Source: an uncultured Mucilaginibacter sp.
GTDB taxonomy: Bacteria > Bacteroidota > Bacteroidia > Sphingobacteriales > Sphingobacteriaceae
Direction of reading: 5' to 3'
Assembly (NCBI GenBank): GCA_903927645.1
Contig: CAIYNX010000288.1
Span: 1-34,277, forward strand
Length of the DNA stretch: 34,277 nt
Shown in pieces: positions 23,051 through 32,674 of this stretch. A program made the translations under genes and the position numbers. The notes beneath the pieces are model-generated. The model was not told where the DNA came from. It searched no databases and saw nothing but the letters and a program-made list of their open reading frames with translations. Each line of letters opens with the position of its first letter. Position 1 is the stretch's first letter.

Positions 23051-24019
23051 ATGGAAAATGAAGGCATGATGGCTACCAATGGGTTAAACACGGCGCATAA
23101 AGAAATACCTGGAAATCCTTCAACAGCTACAAGTAGTAAATTAAAACTTGCCGATAGGGAAAATGGAGAACCCTTAAGAGTATTAACTGAAGAAGATTGG
23201 GCCTTTTGGAAACACAATGGTTACGTGGTAATAAAGAATGCTGTTCCAATTGATCAGGTTCAAAAATTAGCCGAGTTTTTATGGGAGTATGAAGATAAGG
23301 ACCCAAATGATAAAAGTACATGGTATAGAGCGCCATTATCTGAGATGAAAATGAAAGAATTGGTTAATACCGGAATGGTGGAGGTATATAACCATCAATT
23401 AATGTGGGATAACCGTCAATTTCCTAAAGTGCATCAGGCCTTTGCGGATATTTGGGGTACAGAAAAACTTTGGGTTACCATTGACAGGGCAAACATGAAT
23501 TTTCCAATTAGACCTGGATATGAATATAAGGCATTTATTCATTGGGATTATGACCCCGAAACAAAGCCTCAAAATGTTCAGGGTGTATTGGCTTTAGCCG
23601 ACCAAACCGATGAAAACATGGGTGGTTTTCAGTGTATTCCAGAACTTTTTAGAAATTACGATACTTGGAAACTGACCCAACCAGATGATAGAGATCACTT
23701 TAAACCGGATACTTCTGAATTTACACCAACAAAGGTAAAGATGAATGCCGGCGATCTGCTTATTTTTAACAGTTTGCAACCACATGGTATCAGGGCAAAT
23801 AATAGTACGGATAAGGTGCGAATGGCTCAATATATTTCAATGATGCCTGCTGAAGAGGATAATGAAGAAATGCGCCAATGGCGAATTAATGCCTGGACCG
23901 ATCGTAAATGCCCAGAGGGTTATGCTTTTCCGGGCGACCCGCTAAAAAGGGAACAAAATTATCCAATTGCCCAGCTTTCTGATTTAGGAAAAAAATTATT
24001 GGGATTGGAAAAGTGGTAA
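23051..24019 (+). CDS. Phytanoyl-CoA dioxygenase (PhyH)-like Fe(II)/2-oxoglutarate oxygenase
   Basis: The 322-residue protein is a cupin-fold non-haem iron oxygenase. The metal triad is visible: His164 and Asp166 in AFIHWDYDPE, and His245 in IFNSLQPHGIRAN. A following basic residue (Arg257 in DKVRMAQY) is placed to bind 2-oxoglutarate. VIKNAVPIDQVQKLAEFLW near residue 60 is the usual PhyH start. It is about 40 residues longer at the N-terminus than many family members (Ser/Thr/Lys-rich, no signal peptide). The substrate is not predictable; bacterial PhyH proteins act on varied metabolites. The divergent AraC regulator and a downstream hairpin make it a one-gene regulated unit. CATATTTG at 23018-23025 is one base from a -7 box. 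Confidence 0.88.
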   Translation: MENEGMMATNGLNTAHKEIPGNPSTATSSKLKLADRENGEPLRVLTEEDWAFWKHNGYVVIKNAVPIDQVQKLAEFLWEYEDKDPNDKSTWYRAPLSEMKMKELVNTGMVEVYNHQLMWDNRQFPKVHQAFADIWGTEKLWVTIDRANMNFPIRPGYEYKAFIHWDYDPETKPQNVQGVLALADQTDENMGGFQCIPELFRNYDTWKLTQPDDRDHFKPDTSEFTPTKVKMNAGDLLIFNSLQPHGIRANNSTDKVRMAQYISMMPAEEDNEEMRQWRINAWTDRKCPEGYAFPGDPLKREQNYPIAQLSDLGKKLLGLEKW

Positions 24020-24030
24020 ATAAATTTACG

Positions 24031-24073
24031 AAAGTAACCTGGCTCTTTTAAATAAAAATAGCTAGGTTACTTT
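24031..24073 (+). terminator. Terminator hairpin after the PhyH-like gene
   Basis: aaagtaacctggct pairs with agctaggttacttt (14 pairs, one G-U) around a 15-nt loop. The plus strand then reads tttgttt. It begins 12 bp after the PhyH-like stop and overlaps the last codons of the convergent gene, so it may serve both strands. Confidence 0.85.
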
Positions 24074-24786
24074 TTTGTTTCTTTCACCTTATCAGCATTA
24101 TACCTATTAATGGCTTTAAAAAACTTTTTATTTTGCAATAATTTTAAGCATTTTTGATTGTCTGCCATAAAATTTGTGAGGTTTTCTAAATTGTATTTTA
24201 ATATAGGGCCATCCTTTAATTGTATTCCTACAATTAGTGATGGAATTATTTCAGCCTCAAAACTGAATTGAGAATTATAATAAAATAAATAGTCCGTCGA
24301 TTTACCATGTAAAGAAATACTACCCGCCAAAACCTTAAAAACCCAACAAGTGTCATTCGCCATACCTTCAATATTAACTTCTATCTTTTCTCCGTATCGT
24401 TCTAAAGTAATTGGTGCTAAAATTTTTAAAGTGTTTTCTGGGTATATTTTTTCATATCTATGTAGAGTATCAGATTTAGGAAATTTTTTATTTACATAAA
24501 TTAAAAAACTTTTTTTGGTTAAAGTATCATAGAACATATAGGAGGTTACTTTTTTAATGGCACTGTCCTTATATTGTACTTGATATTCCAACTCTTGATA
24601 AGAACTATATCGACTATTAGTCATCAGCCTCAAATTATTCATCATTTGCGTTTGGTGATTAATAAACTGCTGACTTTGCTGTGCTCTAAATGCGCCCATA
24701 CCCGGGTATTGGGCAAATAAATTATTAGTACAAAAAAGAAATAAAAATAAAATTAAAATAGAAAATAAGGTTTTAAAGAATTTCAT
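24067..24786 (-). CDS. Secreted protein of unknown function
   Basis: The 239-residue protein has a strong signal peptide (FKTLFSILILFLFLFC...NNLFAQ). A Cys at residue 19 could suggest a lipoprotein, but the following NNLFAQ favours signal peptidase I. The mature part begins YPGMGAFRAQQSQQ, is beta-rich in the middle (ELEYQVQYKDSAIKKVTSYM, LTKKSFLIYVNKKFPKSDT) and ends in a lysine-rich helical tail. I do not recognise a family; the pattern resembles small exported Bacteroidota proteins of unknown role. It follows the hscA-like gene by 51 bp on the same strand, but a hairpin and a -7-like box lie between them, suggesting its own promoter. Confidence 0.78.
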   Translation of the reverse strand: MKFFKTLFSILILFLFLFCTNNLFAQYPGMGAFRAQQSQQFINHQTQMMNNLRLMTNSRYSSYQELEYQVQYKDSAIKKVTSYMFYDTLTKKSFLIYVNKKFPKSDTLHRYEKIYPENTLKILAPITLERYGEKIEVNIEGMANDTCWVFKVLAGSISLHGKSTDYLFYYNSQFSFEAEIIPSLIVGIQLKDGPILKYNLENLTNFMADNQKCLKLLQNKKFFKAINRYNADKVKETKK

Positions 24787-24795
24787 ATTACATTA

Positions 24796-24819
24796 AGGTT
24801 TATCAAAAATAATAAACCT
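24796..24819 (-). promoter_or_regulatory. Inverted repeat enclosing a TATTTTTG -7 box, upstream of the secreted unknown gene
   Basis: Perfect 8-bp arms (aggtttat / ataaacct) flank an 8-bp centre that on the minus strand reads TATTTTTG, a match to TAnnTTTG. The box ends 17 bp before the start codon. Either it is an operator centred on the promoter, or the hairpin ends the hscA transcript; the lack of a T run after it favours the former. Confidence 0.4.
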
Positions 24820-24837
24820 GTTACATAATTGCAATAT

Positions 24838-26697
24838 TTACTCAAACCGTTTACCCTTCATGGCAACCGCTATGGCTTCATCCATCAATCGCTCAGCAAA
24901 TGGGCGGGTAAAATCATTTAAATTATCTATTGATTTATGAATGGCATCCTTGTCATCACTTAATAATATATTTTTTAAGTTTTGTAGGTAATTGTTGGTA
25001 TCGGTTATTTCAATGTCTGTTAAGAAATGATTGTTTTTTTGCAAAAAACGTTCCACGGTGTAAATCATTTGCTCTCCCTCTGTTTTAGCCTCTATCAGCA
25101 TACGCTGGTCAACATCGCTTTTGGCATGGGTTATACTATCCAAAAGCATTTGTTCCACCTGTTCGTCGGTAATTCCATAAGTTGGTTTTACTTCTACTTC
25201 CTGTTTTATCCCCGAACGCAATTCAAGTGCCTGCACCTTTAATATACCATCTGCATTCAATAAAAAATTAATATCAACTTTTGGGAAACCAGCTGGCATG
25301 GCCGGAATACCTTTTAATTCAAATTCAGCCAATTTGCGGTTTTCTTTTACCAAATCACGTTCACCTTGATAAACGGCAATTTTCATATTTACCTGTCCGT
25401 CTATCGAGGTAGTATATTGCCTTCCGGCTTTGGTTGGAACTTTGGAGTTTCTGGTAATGATAACATCCATTAAACCTCCAATTGTTTCAATGCCCAGTGA
25501 GAGTGGTGTAACATCTAATAACAAAATATCAGTACGATTACCGGCCAAAACATCGGCTTGAATAGCTGCCCCTAAGGCAACAACTTTATCCGGGTTTACC
25601 TGGTTGTGTAAGGGGCGTTTAAAAAAATCGGAGACCATTTTTTTAACCAAGCCAATACGGGTTGATCCGCCAACCATAATTACCTCATCAATTTGTTCAA
25701 CAGTCAGTTTGGCATCATTCAAGGCGTTAAGGCAACAGCTAATAGTTTCATTTACTTTTGAAAGAATTAAACTTTCAAAAGTAGTTCTATCCATGGTACA
25801 CCAAATTTCTCCAATTTTATTGTTTACTAAACTTTGATGCGTAAAAGCCTTTTTGGTTTCTTCAGCTTTTAAGCGTAATTGTTGAGATAATTCTTGATTG
25901 TTTGAAACTTCTGCTTTATTTAATTGATTTTTTTCTATCCAATAATCAACTATGGCACTATCAAAATCATCGCCACCTAAAAATGTATTTCCATTAGTTG
26001 CCAATACTTCAAAAATTCCGTTTTGAATTTGGAGGATGGAAACATCAAAAGTTCCTCCACCTAAATCATATACAGCAATAGTCTTGGTTTCGTTAGGATT
26101 CAAGCCTATTCCATATGCTAAGCTAGCCGCTGTTGGTTCATTCACTATTCTCAAAACGTCTAATCCTGCTAATTTACCCGCATCACGTGTTGCTTGTCGT
26201 TGTGAATCATTAAAATAGGCGGGCACCGTAATTACCGCTCGGTTAACTGGAGTTTTTAAAGCATGTTCCGCTCGCTCTTTTAATTCTTTTAAAATTAAAC
26301 CTGAAAGTTCAATGGGAGTATAAAATTTATCGCCTACTTTAATTTTTACAAGGCTTTCTGTATTGTCATCAATTACTTTGTATGAGAAAAAGTTTTTGTA
26401 GTTTTGGATATCTTTATAAGAGCGTCCTAATAATCGTTTTACCGAAAAAATAGTATTTTGTGGGTCAGTTATTAGAAATTCTTTTGCTTCATTTCCTACT
26501 TTTATTTCTCCATTATTGGAATCAAAGTGCACTATTGATGGAACAAGTACGCCCTTGCCCATATCATTAATTACCTGCGGGTTATTTTCGGGATTGATGA
26601 AAGCTATTAATGAATTGGTTGTTCCCAAATCAATGCCTACAATTAATTCTTCTTTTTGAATAGAACCTGTTGCCAGGTTAATAGAAACTTTAGCCAT
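24838..26697 (-). CDS. hscA: HscA-type Hsp70 chaperone
   Basis: From the ATG at 26695-26697 the protein has 619 residues, the usual HscA length. Seen: [20 protein letters not shown], then GIDLGTTNS (phosphate loop 1), [11 protein letters not shown] (phosphate loop 2, about residues 205-215), [26 protein letters not shown] and a substrate-binding domain starting [14 protein letters not shown]. The N-terminal extension before GIDLGTT and the overall length point to HscA, the ATP-driven chaperone for iron-sulfur cluster transfer from IscU, rather than DnaK. No hscB, iscU or fdx is adjacent, so a general Hsp70 role is possible. A TTG at 26718 would add seven residues but overlaps the -7 box at 26716-26723. 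Confidence 0.88.
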   Translation of the reverse strand: MAKVSINLATGSIQKEELIVGIDLGTTNSLIAFINPENNPQVINDMGKGVLVPSIVHFDSNNGEIKVGNEAKEFLITDPQNTIFSVKRLLGRSYKDIQNYKNFFSYKVIDDNTESLVKIKVGDKFYTPIELSGLILKELKERAEHALKTPVNRAVITVPAYFNDSQRQATRDAGKLAGLDVLRIVNEPTAASLAYGIGLNPNETKTIAVYDLGGGTFDVSILQIQNGIFEVLATNGNTFLGGDDFDSAIVDYWIEKNQLNKAEVSNNQELSQQLRLKAEETKKAFTHQSLVNNKIGEIWCTMDRTTFESLILSKVNETISCCLNALNDAKLTVEQIDEVIMVGGSTRIGLVKKMVSDFFKRPLHNQVNPDKVVALGAAIQADVLAGNRTDILLLDVTPLSLGIETIGGLMDVIITRNSKVPTKAGRQYTTSIDGQVNMKIAVYQGERDLVKENRKLAEFELKGIPAMPAGFPKVDINFLLNADGILKVQALELRSGIKQEVEVKPTYGITDEQVEQMLLDSITHAKSDVDQRMLIEAKTEGEQMIYTVERFLQKNNHFLTDIEITDTNNYLQNLKNILLSDDKDAIHKSIDNLNDFTRPFAERLMDEAIAVAMKGKRFE

Positions 26698-26715
26698 GGT
26701 AAATTTTACAATCGG

Positions 26716-26723
26716 CAAATGTA
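26716..26723 (-). promoter_or_regulatory. Putative -7 box (TACATTTG) for hscA
   Basis: The minus-strand TACATTTG matches TAnnTTTG and lies 18 bp before the chosen ATG. This predicts a leader of roughly 13 nt and argues against the upstream TTG start. No -33 TTTG is evident. Confidence 0.4.
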
Positions 26724-26756
26724 GCTAGTTTTGATAAAGGTTCTGTCATTGTAATG

Positions 26757-26780
26757 ATGATTTCAAAAAATCATTTTTTT
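26757..26780 (+). other. Hairpin with T-run in the divergent hscA/metalloprotease intergenic region
   Basis: atgattt-caaa-aaatcat forms a 7-bp stem and runs directly into seven T on the plus strand, like a small terminator. No plus-strand gene ends here; transcripts of both flanking genes start from this 190-bp gap. Confidence 0.35.
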
Positions 26781-26888
26781 GACGCATTTTTAGAAATTTA
26801 AACTGTTAATTAGTAAAGAGTAATAATTCGACGCAAATAACGTATCAATTGTGCGTATATAATATATAGAAACCCTAAAATCACCTTA

Positions 26889-29720
26889 ATGAAATATTTT
26901 TATACTATTTTAATAATATTCTTTAAATTTTCTCTAACTGCTTTTGCGCAAGAATTTGGTGGTAACCCACCTTCAATTAAGTGGAATCAGATAAATACTA
27001 CTCAAGCTCAGGTGATTTTTCCAAAGGGGTTGGATTCTACAGCAATTAGAGTGGCAAATATCATTAATCAGATGAATCAAGCCATCCAAACAACAATTGG
27101 GAATAAACAGAAAAAAATTAGTATTGTACTTCAAAATCAAACTACTATATCAAACGCCTATGTGGGTTTGGCACCTTTTAGGAGCGAATTTTATTTAACA
27201 CCCGAGCAAAATAGTTTTGAACTTGGCAGCCTTCCCTGGGCCGATCAATTGGCAATACATGAATTTAGACATGTTCAACAATATGATAATTTTAACGTTG
27301 GTGTTTCGCACTTTTTTAAGGTACTTTTTGGTGAAGGCGGGCAGGCAGTTGCTAATAGTTTAGCCATTCCAAATTGGTTTTTTGAAGGAGATGCCGTTTT
27401 CAATGAAACGTATGTAAGTGAACAAGGTAGAGGTAGGCTGCCCTATTTTTTTAATGGTTACCGGGCCTTGTGGGCAGCAGGTAAGAATTACAGCTGGATG
27501 AAGTTAAGGAATGGTTCATTGGTTGATTTTGTCCCTGATTGGTATCCTACTGGTTACATGTTGGTTGCTTATGGAAGAGAAAAATATGGCGACGATTTTT
27601 GGAAAAATGTAACACAAGATGCTGCTACTTATAAAGGTGGATTTTATCCATTTCAAAGAGCCATTAAAAAATATTCACAAAAGTCATTTGATCAATTTAG
27701 CAAGGAGGCTTTAAATTATTTCGAAATAAAATTTAAAGAGGATGTTCAAAATAAACCCATAAACGATTTTATAATTGAGCCAAAACATTTTGTTGCAAAC
27801 GAGGAATATCCGGCATTTATAGGGGATAGTGCTATTGTTTATGTGAAATCTTCCTACAGTCACCCACCTGAATTTGTTTATAAATCAGGAACATCAGAAA
27901 ATACCATCGCTAAAAAGGGAATATCACTCGATAATTATTTTGCTTATAACAATGGTAAAATAATTTATGCTTCATATAAACCTGATATACGTTGGAATTA
28001 TAGAAATTACAGCGAATTAAGATTGTTGGATTTAAAAACCGGCATTGAAAAACGGCTAACTAAAAACTCAAAATTATTTTCACCTGCATTTAGCAATGAT
28101 GGCAATAAAATCATTGCAGTTGAACAAACAACAGATGGGAAGAGTAAACTTTGTGTATTGAGCGCATTAACTGGTGAATTACTAACAATTATCCCAAACA
28201 AAAATCAGCTCTTATATACATATCCCAAATTTTATAATACAACACAAATTATTTCAGCAGTTAGGAATACTGAAGGTAAAATGTCGGTTGCACTTATTGA
28301 TATAAAAACCGGCGAGGCAAATATTTTAATTCCATTTACTTTTCAACCTATCGCTTTTACTGAAGTTAAAAATGATATTGTTTATTTTTCCGCAACCTCG
28401 GGTATAAATGATCAAATTTTTTCCTTCGATATAAAAACCAAACACTTATCAATTCTTAAAAACTTATTAAAGTTTGATATTATTGGTAAGTACCAGATGG
28501 CTATTTCAGATAAAGCTATAGCTATAGTTGGCTTTTCTAACGCCGGATATCAAATAATTGAGCTAAATAAAAAGGATATTAAATGGGAGCAATTAAGTAG
28601 TAACGTATTGCCAGGGAGCTTGCCCGACCTTGGGATTAATGCACTAACCAAAGGAATAGCGGCAAATTTGCTATCAAATTTAAAAAATGATACCCTGAAG
28701 GTTTCAAAATATAATAAATCATTTTCATTGATAAATTTTCATAGTCTGGTTCCCAATTTAAATGATCCTAATTATACGATAAATATTGAAAGTGAAAACA
28801 TTTTAAATACCATGCAAACTAACCTTTCATTTAATTATAATAGAAACGAGGGTTATAAAGAATTTGGAGTAAGTTCAATTTATGGCGCTTTGTTTCCCTA
28901 TATATATGGTGGTTTTGATTACAAAATAGACCGTAGCGGACTATACCATGCTCAAAATATAAATTGGAACGAAGCAAATATAAATGCCGGTTTTGAAATT
29001 CCGCTAAACTTAACCAGTGGTACCAATTTTACTTATCTAAACATTGGCAGTGATTTAAATTATTCAAAAAATATTTTTCAAGCATCTAATCAATTCCAAT
29101 TACCTAATTCTTCATATTCGTATTTAAATAATTACATCAGGTTTAGTAATAATAGTCAGCAAGCTAGCCAAAATATATATCCAAATTTTGGTCAATCGGT
29201 TAACTTTAATTATAAATCAGCAATTTCAGGCTTAAATGCCAATCAGTTTTTAGCAAATGGTAATATTTATTTACCAGGCTTATTTGTAAATAATAATTTT
29301 GTGATAAATATTGCTTATCAACAACACCAAAAGTTTCAAAAATTGGCGTTTTCAAACGATTTTTCTTTTTCAAGAGGATACCAAGCCGAAAACTTTTATC
29401 AAATGAAAAAAACCGGCATAAATTATCACTTTCCTATTTCATATCCGGATAGTGGATTTGGGAATCTGGCTTATATTTTAAGGTTTAGAGCGAATATTTT
29501 TTATGATTACACCGCTATCAACGATTTTTATTTTAATACCGGAAAACCATTTAATCTCAACTTTCAAACTATTGGTGCTGAATTTTACATCGGTACAAAG
29601 CTTTTTAACCAATCATCGGTAACATTCGGGTTAAGGTATAGCTACCTATTAAATCGAGATGTTTTTGGTGGGGGCGGGCACAATAGGTTGGAGCTTATTA
29701 TTCCAGTGGCCATTTTTTGA
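26889..29720 (+). CDS. Large secreted zinc metalloprotease-like protein with propeller-like middle and predicted outer-membrane barrel
   Basis: The 943-residue protein has a signal peptide (about residues 1-20, ending TAFAQ). Residues about 25-260 form a peptidase-like domain. The zinc motif HEFRH (H124, E125, H128) matches HExxH, and NWFFEGDAVFNET supplies Glu166 as a likely third ligand, as in gluzincins. Residues about 300-600 hold repeated short beta blocks ('LLDLKTGIEKRLT', 'SPAFSNDGNKIIAV', 'LIDIKTGEANIL') typical of TolB-like beta-propellers. The last 300 residues are Asn/Tyr/Phe-rich alternating strands ending in ELIIPVAIF, as in an outer-membrane beta-barrel. This suggests a surface or periplasm-facing protease anchored by its own barrel (inference). 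It is a single gene, divergent from hscA, with a hairpin downstream. Confidence 0.82.
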   Translation: MKYFYTILIIFFKFSLTAFAQEFGGNPPSIKWNQINTTQAQVIFPKGLDSTAIRVANIINQMNQAIQTTIGNKQKKISIVLQNQTTISNAYVGLAPFRSEFYLTPEQNSFELGSLPWADQLAIHEFRHVQQYDNFNVGVSHFFKVLFGEGGQAVANSLAIPNWFFEGDAVFNETYVSEQGRGRLPYFFNGYRALWAAGKNYSWMKLRNGSLVDFVPDWYPTGYMLVAYGREKYGDDFWKNVTQDAATYKGGFYPFQRAIKKYSQKSFDQFSKEALNYFEIKFKEDVQNKPINDFIIEPKHFVANEEYPAFIGDSAIVYVKSSYSHPPEFVYKSGTSENTIAKKGISLDNYFAYNNGKIIYASYKPDIRWNYRNYSELRLLDLKTGIEKRLTKNSKLFSPAFSNDGNKIIAVEQTTDGKSKLCVLSALTGELLTIIPNKNQLLYTYPKFYNTTQIISAVRNTEGKMSVALIDIKTGEANILIPFTFQPIAFTEVKNDIVYFSATSGINDQIFSFDIKTKHLSILKNLLKFDIIGKYQMAISDKAIAIVGFSNAGYQIIELNKKDIKWEQLSSNVLPGSLPDLGINALTKGIAANLLSNLKNDTLKVSKYNKSFSLINFHSLVPNLNDPNYTINIESENILNTMQTNLSFNYNRNEGYKEFGVSSIYGALFPYIYGGFDYKIDRSGLYHAQNINWNEANINAGFEIPLNLTSGTNFTYLNIGSDLNYSKNIFQASNQFQLPNSSYSYLNNYIRFSNNSQQASQNIYPNFGQSVNFNYKSAISGLNANQFLANGNIYLPGLFVNNNFVINIAYQQHQKFQKLAFSNDFSFSRGYQAENFYQMKKTGINYHFPISYPDSGFGNLAYILRFRANIFYDYTAINDFYFNTGKPFNLNFQTIGAEFYIGTKLFNQSSVTFGLRYSYLLNRDVFGGGGHNRLELIIPVAIF

Positions 29721-29735
29721 TAATTAGTTAACGGT

Positions 29736-29754
29736 AGGTGACATTATGACACCT
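29736..29754. promoter_or_regulatory. 19-bp imperfect palindrome aggtgacat-t-atgacacct
   Basis: Nine-base arms at 29736-29744 and 29746-29754 match at eight positions around a central T. It lies 16 bp after the metalloprotease stop and 244 bp before clpB. The short spacing is poor for an RNA hairpin and better for a dimeric DNA-binding protein. It is not CIRCE- or HspR-like. Confidence 0.35.
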
Positions 29755-29801
29755 TGTTTACTTGCTAATATAACTTATATTAAATAATTCTTATAAAATT
29801 T

Positions 29802-29825
29802 TCGAATTGTTTGCTGACAATTCGA
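29802..29825 (+). terminator. Probable terminator hairpin upstream of clpB
   Basis: A perfect 9-bp stem (tcgaattgt / acaattcga) with a 6-nt loop is followed 7 bp later by a T-rich stretch (taatttttt). It lies 81 bp beyond the metalloprotease stop in the 277-bp gap before clpB. Otherwise the gap shows only AT-rich sequence and the palindrome at 29736-29754. Confidence 0.5.
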
Positions 29826-29997
29826 CATCTAATTTTTTAAATTCCCGTCAATTTAACTTTAATAATTTTATGGCAAGCCAATTGAGTAATTAAAATGATT
29901 CTGAATTTATTTTTAGTCAATTTAGTAAAGACAAAACATTTAGTTTTAATTTTTATTATAAAAATAAAATTCCGGTTCAAGCTAAATTTAACAAAAC

Positions 29998-32604
29998 ATG
30001 AATTTCAATAATTTTACAATCAAGGCACAGGAAGCAATACAAAAAGCTACTGAAATTGCCACGGGAAATCAACAACAAGCTATAGAACCAGCCCATTTAT
30101 TAAAAGGTCTTTTGCTGGTTGATGAAAACGTAATAGGCTATTTATTAAAAAAGTTAAATGTTAATCTAAAAAGATTAAATGAAAACCTCGACACTCAAAT
30201 TAATACATTTCCTAAAGTAAGTGGAAGTAGTATCTATTTATCTACCGACGTAAATTCAATTTTACAAAAGGCACAAGCATATTTAAAGGAATTTAAGGAT
30301 GAGTTTGTTTCTGTTGAACATATTTTATTAGGCATCATTGCTGTAAATGGATCAACAAGTAATATTCTTAAAGATTACGGGGTGAACGAAAAAGATCTTA
30401 AAAAGGCGATTGTTGAATTAAGGGGAGATAATAAAGTAACCGATCAAAATGCTGAATCAACTTATAATGCCTTAAATAAATATGCGCGTAATTTAAATGA
30501 GTATGCCGAATCGGGTAAACTGGACCCCGTTATTGGTAGAGATGATGAAATAAGACGAGTTATACAAATACTATCTCGTCGTACAAAAAACAATCCGATT
30601 TTGGTAGGTGAGCCAGGTGTTGGAAAAACCGCCATTGCCGAAGGAATTGCATTTAGAATCATAAAGGGAGATGTACCTGAAAGTTTAAAGTCAAAAACTG
30701 TTTATTCCCTTGATATGGGTGCATTAATTGCTGGTGCGAAATATAAAGGTGAATTTGAAGAGCGATTAAAAGCAGTAATTAAAGAAGTAACTCAAAGTGA
30801 TGGCGACATCATACTATTTATTGATGAGATACATACACTAGTTGGTGCAGGTGGGGGTGAAGGTGCCATGGATGCTGCCAATATATTAAAACCTGCTTTG
30901 GCTCGTGGCGAATTGAGGGCAATAGGAGCTACAACTTTAAATGAGTACCAGAAATACATGGAAAAGGATAAAGCATTGGAACGCCGTTTTCAAATGGTAT
31001 TGGTTGATGAACCAGATACTGTCGATGCAATTTCTATTTTACGTGGATTAAAAGAACGCTATGAAACACATCACAAAGTTCGAATAAAAGATGAAGCGAT
31101 TATTGCAGCCGTTGAAATGTCGCAAAGGTATATTGCTGATCGTTTTCTGCCCGACAAGGCCATTGATTTAATGGATGAGGCCGCTTCAAAATTAAGACTA
31201 GAAATGGACTCAGTACCAGAGGTTGTTGATGAGTTGGAACGGAGAATTATGCAGCTTGAAATTGAGCGCGAGGCTATCAAAAGAGAAAAAGATACTAAAA
31301 AAGTACAAGAATTGAGTGTAGAAATTGCCAATTTAAGTGCTGAAAGAGATTCGTTAAGAGCTAAATGGAAGGGCGAAAAAGATTTGGTTGATGGAATTAA
31401 TATTAAAGTTGAGCAAATTGAGAATTATAAACAAGAAGCTGAACAGGCTGAGCGTGCCGGCGACTATGGCAAGGTGGCCGAACTACGATATGGAACAATT
31501 AGAGAGCGACAAAAAGAAGTAGACGATCTTAAAGCAGCCTTATTGGTAAATCAAAGCGATAGCAGGATGCTAAAAGAAGAGGTTACAGCTGACGATATTG
31601 CAGGTGTTGTTTCAAGATGGACAGGTATTCCGGTTTCAAAAATGGTTCAAAGCGAACGTGAAAAATTATTAAACCTTGAAGCAGAATTGCATAAACGTGT
31701 TGCCGGGCAATCAGAAGCCATTGAAGCAATTAGTGATGCCATACGTCGTAGTAGGGCTGGATTGCAGGATAAAAAGAAACCAATTGGTTCATTTATATTT
31801 TTAGGTACAACCGGTGTTGGCAAAACAGAATTAGCAAAAGCCTTGGCAGAATACCTTTTTAATGATGAAGGAGCAATGGTTAGGATTGATATGTCTGAAT
31901 ACCAAGAGCGACATGCTGTTTCAAGGCTAATTGGAGCGCCCCCGGGTTATGTTGGTTATGATGAAGGTGGTCAATTAACAGAGGCGGTTCGTCGTAAACC
32001 ATATAGTGTGATTTTGCTTGATGAAATAGAAAAAGCCCATCCTGATGTATTTAATATATTGTTACAGGTGTTAGATGATGGTCGTTTAACCGATAACAAA
32101 GGTAGGGTAGTTAATTTTAAAAATACGATCATCATTATGACCTCGAATATTGGTTCAAATATTATACAAGAAAATTTTCAAGGTTTTGATGATAGTGATA
32201 AGGATGTGGTAATTGCTAAAACAAAAAGTGAAATTTTTGAACTACTTCGTAAAACCATCAGACCGGAGTTTTTAAACAGGATTGATGAAATCATAATGTT
32301 TACTCCCCTTAGTAGGGAAGAAATAACAGAAATTGTAAAACTCCAATTTACACAGCTACAGCATACGTTGGCCGAAATGGATATCACGTTAGAAGCAAGT
32401 GATGAAGCGCTAGAATGGCTCGCGCAATTAGGTTACGACCCGCAATATGGAGCGAGACCCTTAAAACGGGTAATACAAAAAAGAATACTTAATGAATTGT
32501 CAAAACAAATACTTGCTGGCAAGGTAGATAAAAACAGCAAAATCAAATTAGACATGTTTGATAATCAGTTTGTTTTTTTGAATCCAAAGGAAATTGTTGT
32601 ATAA
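29998..32604 (+). CDS. clpB: ATP-dependent chaperone ClpB
   Basis: The 868-residue ring-forming disaggregase acts with the DnaK system to rescue aggregated proteins in the cytoplasm. Domains in order are: the Clp N-domain (two repeats, residues 1-145); AAA1 with Walker A GEPGVGKT at about 203-210 and Walker [11 protein letters not shown]; a long coiled-coil middle domain (about 400-525, [15 protein letters not shown] to [14 protein letters not shown]), which distinguishes ClpB from ClpA/ClpC; AAA2 with [16 protein letters not shown] at about 603-618 and [16 protein letters not shown]; and the C-terminal D2-small domain ([20 protein letters not shown]). Length matches ClpB. It is monocistronic with a strong convergent terminator. 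I see no CIRCE or other known heat-shock operator upstream. Confidence 0.97.
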   Translation: MNFNNFTIKAQEAIQKATEIATGNQQQAIEPAHLLKGLLLVDENVIGYLLKKLNVNLKRLNENLDTQINTFPKVSGSSIYLSTDVNSILQKAQAYLKEFKDEFVSVEHILLGIIAVNGSTSNILKDYGVNEKDLKKAIVELRGDNKVTDQNAESTYNALNKYARNLNEYAESGKLDPVIGRDDEIRRVIQILSRRTKNNPILVGEPGVGKTAIAEGIAFRIIKGDVPESLKSKTVYSLDMGALIAGAKYKGEFEERLKAVIKEVTQSDGDIILFIDEIHTLVGAGGGEGAMDAANILKPALARGELRAIGATTLNEYQKYMEKDKALERRFQMVLVDEPDTVDAISILRGLKERYETHHKVRIKDEAIIAAVEMSQRYIADRFLPDKAIDLMDEAASKLRLEMDSVPEVVDELERRIMQLEIEREAIKREKDTKKVQELSVEIANLSAERDSLRAKWKGEKDLVDGINIKVEQIENYKQEAEQAERAGDYGKVAELRYGTIRERQKEVDDLKAALLVNQSDSRMLKEEVTADDIAGVVSRWTGIPVSKMVQSEREKLLNLEAELHKRVAGQSEAIEAISDAIRRSRAGLQDKKKPIGSFIFLGTTGVGKTELAKALAEYLFNDEGAMVRIDMSEYQERHAVSRLIGAPPGYVGYDEGGQLTEAVRRKPYSVILLDEIEKAHPDVFNILLQVLDDGRLTDNKGRVVNFKNTIIIMTSNIGSNIIQENFQGFDDSDKDVVIAKTKSEIFELLRKTIRPEFLNRIDEIIMFTPLSREEITEIVKLQFTQLQHTLAEMDITLEASDEALEWLAQLGYDPQYGARPLKRVIQKRILNELSKQILAGKVDKNSKIKLDMFDNQFVFLNPKEIVV

Positions 32605-32619
32605 GGAAGATTTGGGATT

Positions 32620-32664
32620 AACGATCCCTATTTGAATAATTTAAAAAATCAAATAGGGATTGTT
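32620..32664 (+). terminator. Strong hairpin terminator between convergent clpB and the M20 peptidase gene
   Basis: aacgatccctatttga pairs with tcaaatagggattgtt (16 pairs, one G-U) around a 13-nt loop. It starts 15 bp after the clpB stop and is followed by aaattttaaatt. Placed between convergent genes, it may act in both directions. Confidence 0.85.
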
Positions 32665-32674
32665 AAATTTTAAA

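Noticed and set aside
26698..26718. Seven-residue TTG-initiated extension of the Hsp70
   Set aside because: The ATG at 26697 begins the conserved MAKVSI segment, and a promoter box overlaps the TTG.
29721..29997. CIRCE or HspR operator before clpB
   Set aside because: Neither TTAGCACTC-N9-GAGTGCTAA nor CTTGAGT-N7-ACTCAAG occurs. The palindromes found differ in sequence.
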